Counted from the first letter of the stretch, positions 1 through 8,429 are shown. The stretch is DNA of 38,605 nt from Candidatus Bathyarchaeota archaeon (GCA_004376295.1 SOJZ01000035.1:1-38605); one strand, 5' to 3'. The notes: generated by a model from the sequence alone, not told the origin. Made by a program: numbers and translations.

Positions 1-187
1 TTGTTATCGGATCAACACATACGGAGCAGGCTTTGGCGTACACGAGCGAGTAGAGCTCCCCTTTCTCATTTTTTCTAACCAAACAGAACCCTACAGCGCC
101 TTCAGCTATTATGCAACGCCTCCCGCAAAGGTTGCATCGCACCTTGTTTCCTGGCAACTCTTCGTAAAGCATGGCTTCTTTTACCAT
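1..187 (-). CDS. amrS: AmmeMemoRadiSam system radical SAM enzyme, N-terminal fragment
   Basis: Only the first 62 codons lie in the window; the gene runs off the left edge. Translation from the ATG at 187 begins MVKEAMLYEEL, followed by V-R-C-N-L-C-G-R-R-C and a G-F-C-L-V-R-x-N segment, then LYSLVYA and VDPI. This is the cysteine-rich N-terminal signature I know from the PflA-like radical SAM proteins of the AmmeMemoRadiSam system. The radical SAM CxxxCxxC cluster would lie beyond the edge and cannot be checked. The gene starts 13 bp after the upstream wHTH gene on the same strand, so the two are probably cotranscribed. Another member of the system, AMMECR1, is 20 kb away at 19812-20438. The substrate is not known to me. 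Confidence 0.8.
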   Translation of the reverse strand, partial: MVKEAMLYEELPGNKVRCNLCGRRCIIAEGAVGFCLVRKNEKGELYSLVYAKACSVCVDPIT

Positions 188-200
188 CTTACGCCCTCTC

Positions 201-509
201 TTACTCCTTCTCCTCCTCCAACTGAATCCCATTTCCGTTAAACCGTATGATCAACGCCCTTGTTACGGCTTTGAAACCTCGCCTAGACCCGTTTAGCTCG
301 ACGAGGTTTGCTTCCCTAAGCTTGTTCATGTGGAACCAGACGGTCATGCGTGGCTCCGACGTTATCTGTTGCAGTTTGGAAATCGTTAGCCTATTTGGGT
401 ATGCTTTTATGAGTTCTTGCAGTATGCGCATTCGACTGGGAAGACTTAGAGCTTCACATACCTTATGACCGTTTAACTCTTTTTCAGAATGCATCTCATG
501 AACTCTCAT
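201..509 (-). CDS. ArsR-like winged helix-turn-helix transcriptional regulator
   Basis: A 102-residue single-domain protein. Residues about 18-95 read as a winged helix: an LSLPSRMRILQELI helix, a second helix ISKLQQIT, a recognition helix containing MTVWFHMNKLREANLVE, and a basic wing (NGSRRGFKAV). ArsR-type regulators have this layout. No cysteine pair or other metal ligand set is obvious, so the signal sensed is unknown. A TATA box about 25 bp upstream and an inverted repeat across the start codon suggest a leaderless, autoregulated transcript that continues into the radical SAM gene 13 bp downstream. The last residues (LEEEKE) are an acidic tail. Confidence 0.82.
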   Translation of the reverse strand: MRVHEMHSEKELNGHKVCEALSLPSRMRILQELIKAYPNRLTISKLQQITSEPRMTVWFHMNKLREANLVELNGSRRGFKAVTRALIIRFNGNGIQLEEEKE

Positions 510-537
510 ACTATCGTACTAGTATAAAGGTATAAAT
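508..537 (-). promoter_or_regulatory. Promoter with inverted-repeat operator of the wHTH/amrS operon
   Basis: A TATA-like TATAAAT lies at 531-537 (ATTTATA on the minus strand), 22-28 bp from the ATG at 509, so transcription should start at or next to the start codon. A perfect inverted repeat ATACTA-N6-TAGTAT occupies 508-525, over the expected start site and the ATG. That placement suits a repressor, most simply the wHTH protein itself. The repeat and TATA box are seen directly; repression is inferred. Confidence 0.5.
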
Positions 538-811
538 CTTCCCCACATCTTCTTGAAAAGTCTACGCCTTTCCAAATGGTCGGTCAAAATTGTTGTTTTT
601 ATGGTTTCCACTTTTGCGGTTAGCTCTAAGAAACCTATCGGGAGACGCCACTCGAAAGTTAGCTGAAAACTGGGGCGCCTTCAAAGGGAACATCATCTAC
701 TATCTAGTCTGCGCAGAAAGATCACAGAAGAAAAATGATTTCCGAAAAATGAGTTAAATTCTTATGCTATGTATATTCATCTAGTAAAATTAGAAATTAA
801 GGTGGCTCAAA
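510..811. other. Intergenic region between wHTH operon and HMG-CoA reductase
   Basis: About 300 bp between divergent genes. The left 30 bp hold the wHTH promoter. A ribosome binding site (GGTGG, 801-805) precedes the TTG start at 812. An AT-rich stretch around 750-790 probably carries the plus-strand promoter, but I cannot single out one convincing TATA box. I see no small gene or clear RNA structure between about 560 and 740. Confidence 0.5.
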
Positions 812-2083
812 TTGAGTAGAACGTCTCAGATTTCAGGATTCTATAAACTAACCCCAAAAAAAAGAGTGCAAATCGTAAAAGACTTTGCTGGTTTAACAGA
901 TGAAGAAGTTGAAACTCTCCTATCCACAGGGTCTCTAAAGCTGGAGTTAGCCAACCGAATGATCGAGAACGTCGTAGGAGCATTTCCCATACCCCTCGGA
1001 ATTGCAGTTAACTTTCTAATCAATGGACGAGACTATTTGATTCCGATGGCGATTGATGAGCCTTCCGTAGTGGCTGCAGCCAGCTACGCGGCGAAGATGA
1101 CAAGAGCAAAGGGTGGCTTCCACACTAGCAGCACCGAGCCAATCATGATTGGACAAATCCAAGCGGTAAATATAGACGACCCGTATGGGGCTAAGATGGC
1201 TGTTCTGGCGGCAAAAGAGAAAATCCTCCAGAAGGCGAACGAGCAGGATCCCATGCTGGTTTCGGTTGGAGGAGGCGCCAAAGACCTAGACGTAAAGGTG
1301 ATACATGCTACCAGTGGCCCCATGGTCATCACCGAGCTTCACGTAGACTGCAGAGATGCAATGGGTGCAAACGCTGTCAACACTATGGCAGAGGCTGTTG
1401 CTCCGCTGATTGAAAGAATTACGCACGGCCGAGTGTATCTGAGAATCATTTCTAACCTAGCCACAAAACGGCTGGCAAGAGCTTGGACTGTCGTGACAAA
1501 GGAGGAATTAGGTGGAGAAAAAATCGTAGACGGCATCATAGAAGCTTACAACTTCGCTGCCGCCGACCCGTACCGCGCCGCAACACACAACAAAGGCATA
1601 CTCAACGGCATAATCGGTGTCGTAATCGCTACATGCAACGACCACCGCGCCGTAGAGGCGGGAGCCCACGCCTACGCAGCAAGATCAGGCCAGTACAGTC
1701 CGCTAACAGTCTGGGAGAAGAACAAAGACGGAGACCTCGTAGGCTCAATTGAACTACCAATGGCTGTGGGAACCGTTGGAGGCGCCACAAGAGTGCACCC
1801 CGTGGCTAAAATAGCATTGAAGATTTTGGGTGTAAAAACCGCCAATGAGCTGGCTGAAGTTTTAGCCGCCGTGGGGCTGGCACAGAACCTTGGTGCATTG
1901 AGAGCACTGGCTCATGAGGGTATCCAGAGGGGGCACATGGCACTGCACGCTCGAAACGTGGCGATTATGGCTGGAGCATCTGGAGAACTGATCGATCTAA
2001 TAGTTGAAAAGATGGTTGAAGAACGTAAAGTAAGGTTAGACCGAGCCAAAGAACTAGTTGAAGAATATGGGAAAGCGAAGTGA
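812..2083 (+). CDS. hmgA: Hydroxymethylglutaryl-CoA reductase, class II
   Basis: Converts HMG-CoA to mevalonate, the precursor of archaeal isoprenoid ether lipids. The 423-residue protein has the class II architecture without a membrane domain. Catalytic residues match the Pseudomonas mevalonii numbering well: Glu83 (IDEPSVVAAAS), Lys261 (HNKGI), Asp277 (NDHRAVEAGAHAYA) and His375 (QRGHMALHARN), the last three shifted by a constant six residues. The dinucleotide-binding segment DAMGANAVNTMAE is at 182-194, and GTVGGATRVHP is at 320-330. The start is TTG, supported by GGTGG 6 bp upstream. Most archaea use class I enzymes; class II in Archaeoglobus and Thermoplasma relatives is usually explained by transfer from bacteria, and the same may apply here. 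Cofactor preference (NADH or NADPH) cannot be read safely from sequence. Confidence 0.95.
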   Translation: MSRTSQISGFYKLTPKKRVQIVKDFAGLTDEEVETLLSTGSLKLELANRMIENVVGAFPIPLGIAVNFLINGRDYLIPMAIDEPSVVAAASYAAKMTRAKGGFHTSSTEPIMIGQIQAVNIDDPYGAKMAVLAAKEKILQKANEQDPMLVSVGGGAKDLDVKVIHATSGPMVITELHVDCRDAMGANAVNTMAEAVAPLIERITHGRVYLRIISNLATKRLARAWTVVTKEELGGEKIVDGIIEAYNFAAADPYRAATHNKGILNGIIGVVIATCNDHRAVEAGAHAYAARSGQYSPLTVWEKNKDGDLVGSIELPMAVGTVGGATRVHPVAKIALKILGVKTANELAEVLAAVGLAQNLGALRALAHEGIQRGHMALHARNVAIMAGASGELIDLIVEKMVEERKVRLDRAKELVEEYGKAK

Positions 2084-2103
2084 GACTTACCCGATTAATC
2101 GTA

Positions 2104-3003
2104 TTACGGGTTTCCTTTCTGTTGGGTTTTTGTGGTCTCCCATGGAAGATTCTCTATTTTTAAACCTAACTTGGATGTTAGAAGGCGGATAAGTAGAAAG
2201 GTGAGTATTGTAACAACTGTCCAGATTAGGCCTTCTATCCCGAAACGAACTCCGGGACTTAATCTTTCATAGTCGAAACTAAACCCGTAAGCGAGGGATT
2301 GTGTATCTAAGAAAGCGTGTAGGAAAATTGGACCCGTCAGTACACCGCTCAGGTAATAGAGATACCCCATTATAGAGCCACTTACGAAAACCCCTAATAG
2401 ATGGAAAAGCATCATCCAAACATCATATCTCCAAATAAGTATATCGATGGGAACATGTGCTAACGCGAAAAGCATCGAAGAAAAAATTATCGCGAATCTC
2501 GGACCAAAGTGTTCCAGTAAACGCGTTTGAAAGTATCCTCTAGTCTCTATTTCTTCAGAGGGGCCGACGACTAAAAAGAAAGTTAGGGGCATTAGAAAAA
2601 TTGAAGTTAGGCCTAGGTTTTCAGGGTTTATAGTGAGTGTTATTGGACCAGCTCCTAATGGAACGAACAGAACGTATGCAAGGCAAACAAATGCAATACT
2701 ATTAAATAGTGAGAGAAAAATCCCGAAGAATGCGTTTCTAATGAACTTTTGCCTAGATAAACCTATTGACCCTATTCTTCTTTTCTCAACGTAGCGAACG
2801 ATGAAAAGTATCGGTAACAACGTCAGTAACAGTTGAAAAACAATCTGCGTTACAAAGAACATTCTCCAATTCATCTCACCATCATAAATGATCAAGTTTA
2901 CAGACCATAGTCGATAGAGAGTCCAAATCCCCGTTAATACCAGAAAAACTCCAACGACCTTCAAAAAAGCTCTCAGCTTTTCACCCAAAGGGTTCAGCCT
3001 CAT
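2104..3003 (-). CDS. CPBP family intramembrane glutamic endopeptidase
   Basis: A 299-residue polytopic membrane protein with about eight hydrophobic segments. The three CPBP (Abi/CAAX protease) motifs are present: EExxxR at 150-155 (E150, E151, R155), FxxxH ending at His183 (LFALAHVPID), and HxxxD at 229-233 (HAFLD). These residues form the active site in the Rce1-like intramembrane protease family. Prokaryotic substrates are mostly unknown, and archaea with prenylated proteins or bacteriocin-like peptides are only possible contexts. The gene is convergent with HMG-CoA reductase, with 20 bp between stop codons. No partner gene is evident. Confidence 0.88.
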   Translation of the reverse strand: MRLNPLGEKLRAFLKVVGVFLVLTGIWTLYRLWSVNLIIYDGEMNWRMFFVTQIVFQLLLTLLPILFIVRYVEKRRIGSIGLSRQKFIRNAFFGIFLSLFNSIAFVCLAYVLFVPLGAGPITLTINPENLGLTSIFLMPLTFFLVVGPSEEIETRGYFQTRLLEHFGPRFAIIFSSMLFALAHVPIDILIWRYDVWMMLFHLLGVFVSGSIMGYLYYLSGVLTGPIFLHAFLDTQSLAYGFSFDYERLSPGVRFGIEGLIWTVVTILTFLLIRLLTSKLGLKIENLPWETTKTQQKGNP

Positions 3004-3117
3004 AGACAGATAGTTTTTAGAGGATTATAACTGAATTAGAAGTTATCTTTTTCCATCGGCCGTGAAGTTAGAAAGTAAACAGGAACACATTGTTAAGGGA
3101 ACGATAATTATAATTCT

Positions 3118-4032
3118 GTGTACAATACTATTTTCTCCAGTGAACACACATTGATAATAATTCCAGGCCCAGCGTCCCCAGAACTAGGTCGAAAGATCGC
3201 GAACATGCTGAAAATAGAGGTTGTTCCAGTAGAGTTCAAGCGTTTTCCCGACGGAGAATCTTACATTCGATTTGACGGAAACGCAGAGGATGAGGACATT
3301 GTTATTGTTCAGACGACAAGTCCACCCCAAAATGAACGTTTAATTCAACTCTTTATTATGGCGGATAATGCGAAAGACCAAAAGGCAAAGAGCATTACCG
3401 CGGTTGTTCCATATTTTGCGTATGCGAGACAAGACAAACGCTTCAGATCCGGCGAAGCCTTCAGCATAAAAACGTTAATGAAACTTTTAGAAAAGTGTGG
3501 TGTAAACAGAATAATCACCGTAAACTCTCATAACCCTAAAATCCTAAAAACCTTCAAAATACACATTGATGATCTATCAGCCATCAGTCTCCTAGCTGAG
3601 TATTTCAAGAAAAAAGGTTTTGATGGAGCGTTTTCTCTGTCGCTTGGCAAAAAAGCGTTAGACACAGCGGTGCAGGCAAACAAGGTCTTGGAAGGTGGAT
3701 ACGGATGTATCTCAACTCACAGAAACCGAATAACTGGAAAAGTTACAATTGAGAAAGAATCTTTACCTGTGAAGAATCGAAACGTAATCATATTCGACGA
3801 CATCATCAGCAGTGGTGGGACAATGATTAAAGCCGTCAAATTGGTTAAGGCTGAAGGCGCTGACAAAGTGTTCGCAACGTGCGTGCACCCTCTTCTCATC
3901 GGAGACTCGAAAGACAGAATCCTGAAAAGCGGTGCTGATGAAATCGTGGGCACAGACTGCGTTCCCAGCCCTGTTAGTGTTGTCTCGGTTGCTCCATTAA
4001 TCGCGGAGGCGCTGGCTAAAAGAGGAGTCTAA
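3118..4032 (+). CDS. prs: Ribose-phosphate pyrophosphokinase (PRPP synthetase)
   Basis: Makes PRPP from ribose 5-phosphate and ATP for nucleotide, NAD and histidine synthesis. The 304-residue length is typical for archaeal Prs. Visible motifs are FPDGESYIR near the N-terminus, the flexible-loop/ATP region YFAYARQDKRF, and the PRPP-binding loop VIFDDIISSGGTMIKA in the C-terminal half. The start is GTG at 3118, which places MYNTIF ahead of the first beta strand; no in-frame ATG gives a better N-terminus. It leads a tight run with the tRNA methyltransferase (2 bp later) and RNase Z. Its product would feed the nadC enzyme encoded at 33887. Confidence 0.95.
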   Translation: MYNTIFSSEHTLIIIPGPASPELGRKIANMLKIEVVPVEFKRFPDGESYIRFDGNAEDEDIVIVQTTSPPQNERLIQLFIMADNAKDQKAKSITAVVPYFAYARQDKRFRSGEAFSIKTLMKLLEKCGVNRIITVNSHNPKILKTFKIHIDDLSAISLLAEYFKKKGFDGAFSLSLGKKALDTAVQANKVLEGGYGCISTHRNRITGKVTIEKESLPVKNRNVIIFDDIISSGGTMIKAVKLVKAEGADKVFATCVHPLLIGDSKDRILKSGADEIVGTDCVPSPVSVVSVAPLIAEALAKRGV

Positions 4033-4034
4033 GC

Positions 4035-5072
4035 GTGGCTAGGCTTTTCTTTCTACTCTCAGGCGAACACCCAACCCTACCTCAAGCGGAACTCCAATCC
4101 ATTTTGAAGGCGGAAGACCATGAATACCGAATCTTGGAGAAATTGGCTCAAGTTCTTCGCATAGAAGCGAGTTTAGACAGCGTAGAATCAGTTAAATCGA
4201 GGTCGGCTATGACCCGAGTTTGTGGTCTGGAGCTATTAAATTGTCATGCTACTGTTGCCAACATCAAAAATAAGATGGGCTCCACCTCTTTAGATAATAT
4301 AATTGAACGAGACGAAACTTTTGTTGTTCGCGTGAGAAGAGTTAGAGGAAGCGCTTCACCTGCTATTAGAGTGGAACTGGAACGAAAACTTGGTGAGCTA
4401 ATTCTAAGCAAGGTTAAAGGTACTAAAGTGAGCTTGAAGAAGCCTCAAAAGACTTTTTTCGGAATTTTGACAGAAGATCGATTTATTTTTGGGCTAAAAA
4501 CAGCTGATATCTTACCGAAACCTTTTGTCGCGAGAGGGCCCCGAAAGCGACCTTTTTTCCATCCTTCAGCCATGGCCGCAAAGCTTGCAAGGTGTATGGT
4601 GAATTTAGCTCAGCCGAAGGCAGGAGAGTTGGTGCTTGACCCTTTCTGCGGAACTGCCACAATGCTTGTAGAAGCAGGGCTGATAGGGTGCCGTGTGATC
4701 GGTTTTGATATACAACCACGCATGGTGAAAGGGAGTCTCCAAAACCTTCTCTACTACGGTGTGCACCCAGAGGGGATGGTGGTTGCAGACGCTAGGCACC
4801 TTCCAATAGCCAACACTGACTGTATCGTCACAGATCCTCCTTATGGCAAATTGGCAACAACGCTTGGATGGAACACTCGGCAGATTGTTGAGGATACGCT
4901 GTCAATGATAGATGACAAACTTCCGAAGGGGCGGCGAATCTGTATGGCCTCTCCAAAATCAATAAAGATAGGTGAAATCGGCGAACAGCTAGGTTTTAAG
5001 CAAGTAGAGTCTCATTTTGTGTACGTACACAGAAGCTTAACAAGAGAGATAGTCGTCTTCGAGAGGACTTGA
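4035..5072 (+). CDS. tRNA (guanine(10)-N2)-dimethyltransferase, TrmG10 type
   Basis: A 345-residue THUMP plus Rossmann methyltransferase. The N-terminal half (about 1-155) is the ferredoxin-like/THUMP tRNA-binding region. The C-terminal half has the SAM-binding motif LDPFCGTATMLVEAG, acidic FDIQPRMVKG, DARHLPI and the catalytic N-methyltransferase motif TDPPYGK (D/N-PPY type). This arrangement matches the archaeal enzymes that methylate G10 N2 in tRNA. The start is GTG two bases after the prs stop codon, and RNase Z follows after one base, so translation is probably coupled. A different guanine N2 target (for example position 6, Trm14-like) cannot be excluded without alignment. Confidence 0.88.
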   Translation: MARLFFLLSGEHPTLPQAELQSILKAEDHEYRILEKLAQVLRIEASLDSVESVKSRSAMTRVCGLELLNCHATVANIKNKMGSTSLDNIIERDETFVVRVRRVRGSASPAIRVELERKLGELILSKVKGTKVSLKKPQKTFFGILTEDRFIFGLKTADILPKPFVARGPRKRPFFHPSAMAAKLARCMVNLAQPKAGELVLDPFCGTATMLVEAGLIGCRVIGFDIQPRMVKGSLQNLLYYGVHPEGMVVADARHLPIANTDCIVTDPPYGKLATTLGWNTRQIVEDTLSMIDDKLPKGRRICMASPKSIKIGEIGEQLGFKQVESHFVYVHRSLTREIVVFERT

Positions 5073-5073
5073 A

Positions 5074-5997
5074 ATGAGCTTACGTGTTGTCTTTTTAGGA
5101 ACCGCGGGAAGCATCCCAACGCCTCAGAGAAGCCTGCCAGCTATTGCTGTTCAACGAAAAGGTGAGCTTTTTCTATTTGATTGCGGCGAAGGCGTTCAAA
5201 GACAGATGATCAAAGCTAAGGTGAGTTTCCATCGAAAAATGAAAATTTTCATTACGCATATGCATGGAGACCATGTGCTCGGTTTGCCTGGGCTTCTTCA
5301 AACCATGTCCTTGTTGGATAGGGAAAAGAAACTGGAGATTTACGGGCCTCCCGGGATCAAAGCATTTGTGGAAGCGATTAAGCAAACTGTTCAGTTTGTG
5401 CTCACTTTTCCCATAGAAATTTCTGAAATTGAGGATGCTGGCGTGGTCTATGAGGAGAAAGAATACGAAGTAGATACGATTTGGACGGAACATGTTATTC
5501 CAAGTCTGGCCTATGCGCTTGTGGAAAAACCTCGACCAGGAAAATTCTATCCAAAGAAAGCGAAATCTTTAGGGGTTCCAGAAGGGCCCCTATGGTCAAA
5601 ACTACAGCATAGTTCAACAGTCAAGCTTCCAGATGGACGAATTGTCAAGCCTGAAGAAGTGTTGGGTCCTCCACGCCCCGGAAGGAAAATCGTCTATACA
5701 GGGGACACCAAGCTTTTGAATAGCATCATAAAGTTCGCTGAAGGCGCAGACTTGTTGATTCATGACGCCACATTTGATGACGAATTGTGGGAGAAAGCTG
5801 AAGAGGACGGGCACTCTACCCCCAGCCAAGCAGCGGAGGTTGCAAAAAAGGCGAAGGCTAAGTGGCTGGTACTAACTCATATCAGTGCACGATACAAGAC
5901 AGCTGACCTTTTGCTTGAACAAGCGAAGAAGACGTTCCCTCGCGTAGACGTGGCTGAAGACTTTATGAAGATTGACCTACCGCTCCTAGACGCTTAG
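5074..5997 (+). CDS. rnz: Ribonuclease Z (tRNA 3' endonuclease)
   Basis: Cleaves the 3' trailer of pre-tRNA so that CCA can be added or exposed. The 307-residue short-form enzyme has the metallo-beta-lactamase zinc site HMHGDH (His62, His64, Asp66, His67 area) with FDCGEG before it, then YTGDTK, LIHDATFDDE, HSTPSQAAEVA and the last histidine in LTHISARY. The insert at about 150-180 (VEKPRPGKFYPKKAKSLGVP) corresponds to the flexible arm region that binds tRNA. The ATG is one base after the stop of the upstream methyltransferase. Its last codons overlap by four bases the convergent isomerase gene. Confidence 0.95.
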   Translation: MSLRVVFLGTAGSIPTPQRSLPAIAVQRKGELFLFDCGEGVQRQMIKAKVSFHRKMKIFITHMHGDHVLGLPGLLQTMSLLDREKKLEIYGPPGIKAFVEAIKQTVQFVLTFPIEISEIEDAGVVYEEKEYEVDTIWTEHVIPSLAYALVEKPRPGKFYPKKAKSLGVPEGPLWSKLQHSSTVKLPDGRIVKPEEVLGPPRPGRKIVYTGDTKLLNSIIKFAEGADLLIHDATFDDELWEKAEEDGHSTPSQAAEVAKKAKAKWLVLTHISARYKTADLLLEQAKKTFPRVDVAEDFMKIDLPLLDA

Positions 5998-6791
5998 GTG
6001 AAAAGCTTCTGTAGTTTTTGAAGACTTTCTTCCACATGTTCTACCGATTCCAAGATGATAAGTCCGTTGTATTTGACTTTCTCAAGCGCCTTCGCAACAC
6101 CGTTCCAGTCTATGGTTCCATATCCTATTCCAAGATGCTGGTCGCCAACTCCATCATTATCACTTGCATGTATGTGGACGATCTTATCAGAAAAACGTAC
6201 AATGAAATCCTCGGTCTGACGGTTGACGTTCGCGTGGCCTATGTCAAACACTAGTCCTAGGTCTTCGTCGAGCTCGTTGTAGAAACGCGAAAAGTCCTGC
6301 ACGCTCTTCATTAGAAACGGATATGGCTCAGGAACATTCTCAATCGCTATTTCAACGCCGTGCTTCTTGGCAATTCCTAACAATGTGTGCACTGAATCCA
6401 AGTTCAGTCGCCATTCTAATCCAGGATAAAAGGGACTGACCGCCGTCTTTAAGCCGGGATGAAAAACCCATAGTCGACAACCAAGTTGAGAGGCATAGAA
6501 AATGGATTTTTCTTGTCGCTTCAAAATTGTCCGTCGCAAAACCGGACTGGGAGAAGCTATGTTGATATCCGCAAATGGTGAGTGAAGCGACAGCTCAAGG
6601 CCACGGGATCGAGCTACCTTCTTCAGAGCTTTTACTCGTCTGCCGTTAAGCGTGTGCAACCCCTCGTCAAGAAGTTCCACGTGGAATACGTCAATGGTGT
6701 TAAGGCGTTTCATAAGAGAGAAGAAGGGTGCCCCAAGGCAGAAGAGCATGGATAAACCGATTCTTGTTTTAGGCAATGCAACCACATACAA
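5994..6791 (-). CDS. Sugar phosphate isomerase/epimerase family TIM-barrel protein
   Basis: A 265-residue AP-endonuclease-2/xylose-isomerase-like TIM barrel. Metal-ligand style motifs are visible: HSPF-ADIN, the VFHPG strand, IAIENVPEP, LVFDIGHANV, HIHASDND and a late LILESVE glutamate. Such proteins act as isomerases, epimerases or endonuclease IV relatives; the substrate cannot be named here. The start used is TTG at 6791, one base after the UPF0201 stop; GTG at 6785 is also possible. It is the last gene of a three-gene minus-strand operon and overlaps the end of rnz by four bases. Confidence 0.82.
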   Translation of the reverse strand: MYVVALPKTRIGLSMLFCLGAPFFSLMKRLNTIDVFHVELLDEGLHTLNGRRVKALKKVARSRGLELSLHSPFADINIASPSPVLRRTILKRQEKSIFYASQLGCRLWVFHPGLKTAVSPFYPGLEWRLNLDSVHTLLGIAKKHGVEIAIENVPEPYPFLMKSVQDFSRFYNELDEDLGLVFDIGHANVNRQTEDFIVRFSDKIVHIHASDNDGVGDQHLGIGYGTIDWNGVAKALEKVKYNGLIILESVEHVEESLQKLQKLFT

Positions 6792-6792
6792 A

Positions 6793-7209
6793 TTATTTCT
6801 GTTTGCGTTCGGTTGTCTTTGGAGTCAACCATTTAATGAGCTCTTGCGGACTGTCACAGCGAATTTGAACCTTGATTGGCCCCAACGGCGATTCTCCCAC
6901 AGGCGCAGAGAATGAAATGTGCCCCACATACGCAACTTGCTTGTTCAAATAGAAGACTACGGATTTATTGCTTAACCCTTCAAAAAACACACCACGGGCG
7001 GCATCACGAATCCTTTCCCTGCGAAGCAAATCACGGAGCGTTGTAAGTCCATCGATGCCCATGGCTTCTGCGACGAGCAGGCTGCCCCGTTTTTCAGGTG
7101 TAACCTCGAACTCTATGTTTCCAAAGATGTTTTCCACAGCCTTCTTCACCTTTTCCAAATCCTCAGTGGGATTGACTTTAACCTCAACGTGAACGTTTAT
7201 TTCATCCAC
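6793..7209 (-). CDS. UPF0201 family RNA-binding-like protein
   Basis: A 138-residue protein matching the archaeal UPF0201 (COG1325) pattern: VKVNPTEDLEKVKKAVENIF at the N-terminus, LRDLLRRERIRDAARG in the middle, FYLNKQVAYVGHISF, and SPLGPIKVQI near the end. This family has been called a predicted exosome-linked RNA-binding protein; activity is unproven to my knowledge. Its ATG lies inside the last codons of the UPF0200 gene (13 bp overlap). In some archaea, such as Archaeoglobus, UPF0200 and UPF0201 are annotated as one fused protein, so this overlap looks like the unfused state of the same pair. Confidence 0.88.
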   Translation of the reverse strand: MDEINVHVEVKVNPTEDLEKVKKAVENIFGNIEFEVTPEKRGSLLVAEAMGIDGLTTLRDLLRRERIRDAARGVFFEGLSNKSVVFYLNKQVAYVGHISFSAPVGESPLGPIKVQIRCDSPQELIKWLTPKTTERKQK

Positions 7210-7766
7210 TTCTCGGTCACACTCTCCAAAACTTTACGCACTTTTCTTTTTAGTTGCACTCGCGTCGCCTCGTTTATGAGCATGTAATCCGCCGTGGCCA
7301 TGACATCTCCTAGGCCGACGCTGAGCTCCCTCAAATCACGTTCCGTGAAGACTTCCCAGCTCTTTGGGTCATCGCTTCGCTTCCTTTGAAAGAGACGTTG
7401 AAACCTTGTTTCAGGCGATGCATGAATAGCAATGAGAAAGAAGTTTGGAAAACGTTTCTTGAACTCGTTTACCTCATACAAGCTTCGAATTCCATCAACG
7501 ACAACAACGTTTCCTTCTGCTCTTTCAATTTTTGGAACACATCGTCTGGCTACTACAGCTTGGCCATCTTCTTCTCTCAACTTAAGCATGAGTCGGCCGA
7601 GGTTTTTCGGAGTGGGCTTCAGTTTCCTTCGCTTAGCCTCTTCACGTATCTCGTCTCCCATCACAACCATTGAATAGTCCATTTCTTGAGCAATCTCCTT
7701 CACTGTTGCTTTCCCAGAGCCGGGCATGCCAGCTACGCCGACAACAATTTTCTCCTTCATCGCCAC
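7197..7766 (-). CDS. UPF0200 family P-loop nucleotide kinase-like protein
   Basis: A 189-residue P-loop protein related to dephospho-CoA kinase and adenylate kinase folds. The Walker A loop is GMPGSGKAT (13-21); the residue after the lysine is Ala, where Ser or Thr is usual, somewhat like the GKG of adenylate kinases. VVVDGIRSLYEVNEF supplies the Walker B-like acidic strand, and RFQRLFQRKRSDDP looks like an arginine-rich lid. The start shown is GTG at 7766; ATG at 7760 is equally plausible. It shares a bidirectional promoter region with thpR. The biochemical role of UPF0200 is not established to my knowledge. Confidence 0.87.
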   Translation of the reverse strand: MAMKEKIVVGVAGMPGSGKATVKEIAQEMDYSMVVMGDEIREEAKRRKLKPTPKNLGRLMLKLREEDGQAVVARRCVPKIERAEGNVVVVDGIRSLYEVNEFKKRFPNFFLIAIHASPETRFQRLFQRKRSDDPKSWEVFTERDLRELSVGLGDVMATADYMLINEATRVQLKRKVRKVLESVTEKWMK

Positions 7767-7802
7767 ATCATACTCGCGCGTTGTAAATGTATCTACATGC
7801 TC

Positions 7803-7820
7803 GACTTAAAACCTTTAAAC
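7803..7820. promoter_or_regulatory. Shared bidirectional promoter of UPF0200 operon and thpR
   Basis: The 99-bp gap between divergent starts holds an AT-rich core, CTTAAAACCTTTAAAC, in which TTTAAA- and TTAAAA-type boxes can be read on both strands. It lies about 40-55 bp from each start codon, leaving short leaders. Assignment as a promoter is inferred from position and composition. Confidence 0.4.
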
Positions 7821-7865
7821 GCAACAGAATCAATAGATTTACAGAATTGGCAGGAATGAGTTGCC

Positions 7866-8429
7866 ATGTCAGAGAAGATTCGAAGCTTTATTGCATTCGA
7901 CATTGACAGCGAGCCAGTGCTGAGAAAGTTTTCAGAAGCTCAAGGGATCCTCGTTAATACGGGCGCAGGTTTGAAGCTTGTTCAACCACGAAACATACAC
8001 ATAACCATGCGATTCCTCGGAAACATATCCCTCAGCATGATTGACTCGATTCATGAAGAAATGAACAAGGTTTCGTTTGCTCCGTTTGACGTGGAAATCA
8101 GAGGTCTAGGCGCGTTTCCCAGTTTGAAATACACACGGGTTGTTTGGGCTGGAATCCGAAAAGGCGCAGACGAGCTTACAAATATTTCCAGTCAACTGGA
8201 ACCATGGCTCCAGAAACTGGGCTTTAAACCAGACCGGAAAGGATTCAGTCCGCACCTCACAATTGCCCGCGTAAAAACAGGACGAAATAAGGCTGAACTC
8301 GTCCGATGCATCGAGGAGCTGGCAGACTACGATTTTGGTGTTGTTAGGGCTAACTGCTTGAAGCTGAAAAAGAGCGTTTTGACGCCAAAAGGACCTATCT
8401 ACTCGACCTTGAGAGAAGTTTGCCATTGA
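7866..8429 (+). CDS. thpR: RNA 2',3'-cyclic phosphodiesterase
   Basis: A 187-residue member of the 2H phosphoesterase superfamily, also named 2'-5' RNA ligase. The two catalytic HxT motifs are intact: HIT at 45-47 (HITMRFLG) and HLT at 130-132 (SPHLTIARV). FIAFDID at the N-terminus is also typical. The family opens 2',3'-cyclic phosphates on RNA and can ligate tRNA halves in vitro. The CCA-adding enzyme follows after 33 bp on the same strand, a pairing that fits tRNA processing. Confidence 0.93.
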   Translation: MSEKIRSFIAFDIDSEPVLRKFSEAQGILVNTGAGLKLVQPRNIHITMRFLGNISLSMIDSIHEEMNKVSFAPFDVEIRGLGAFPSLKYTRVVWAGIRKGADELTNISSQLEPWLQKLGFKPDRKGFSPHLTIARVKTGRNKAELVRCIEELADYDFGVVRANCLKLKKSVLTPKGPIYSTLREVCH

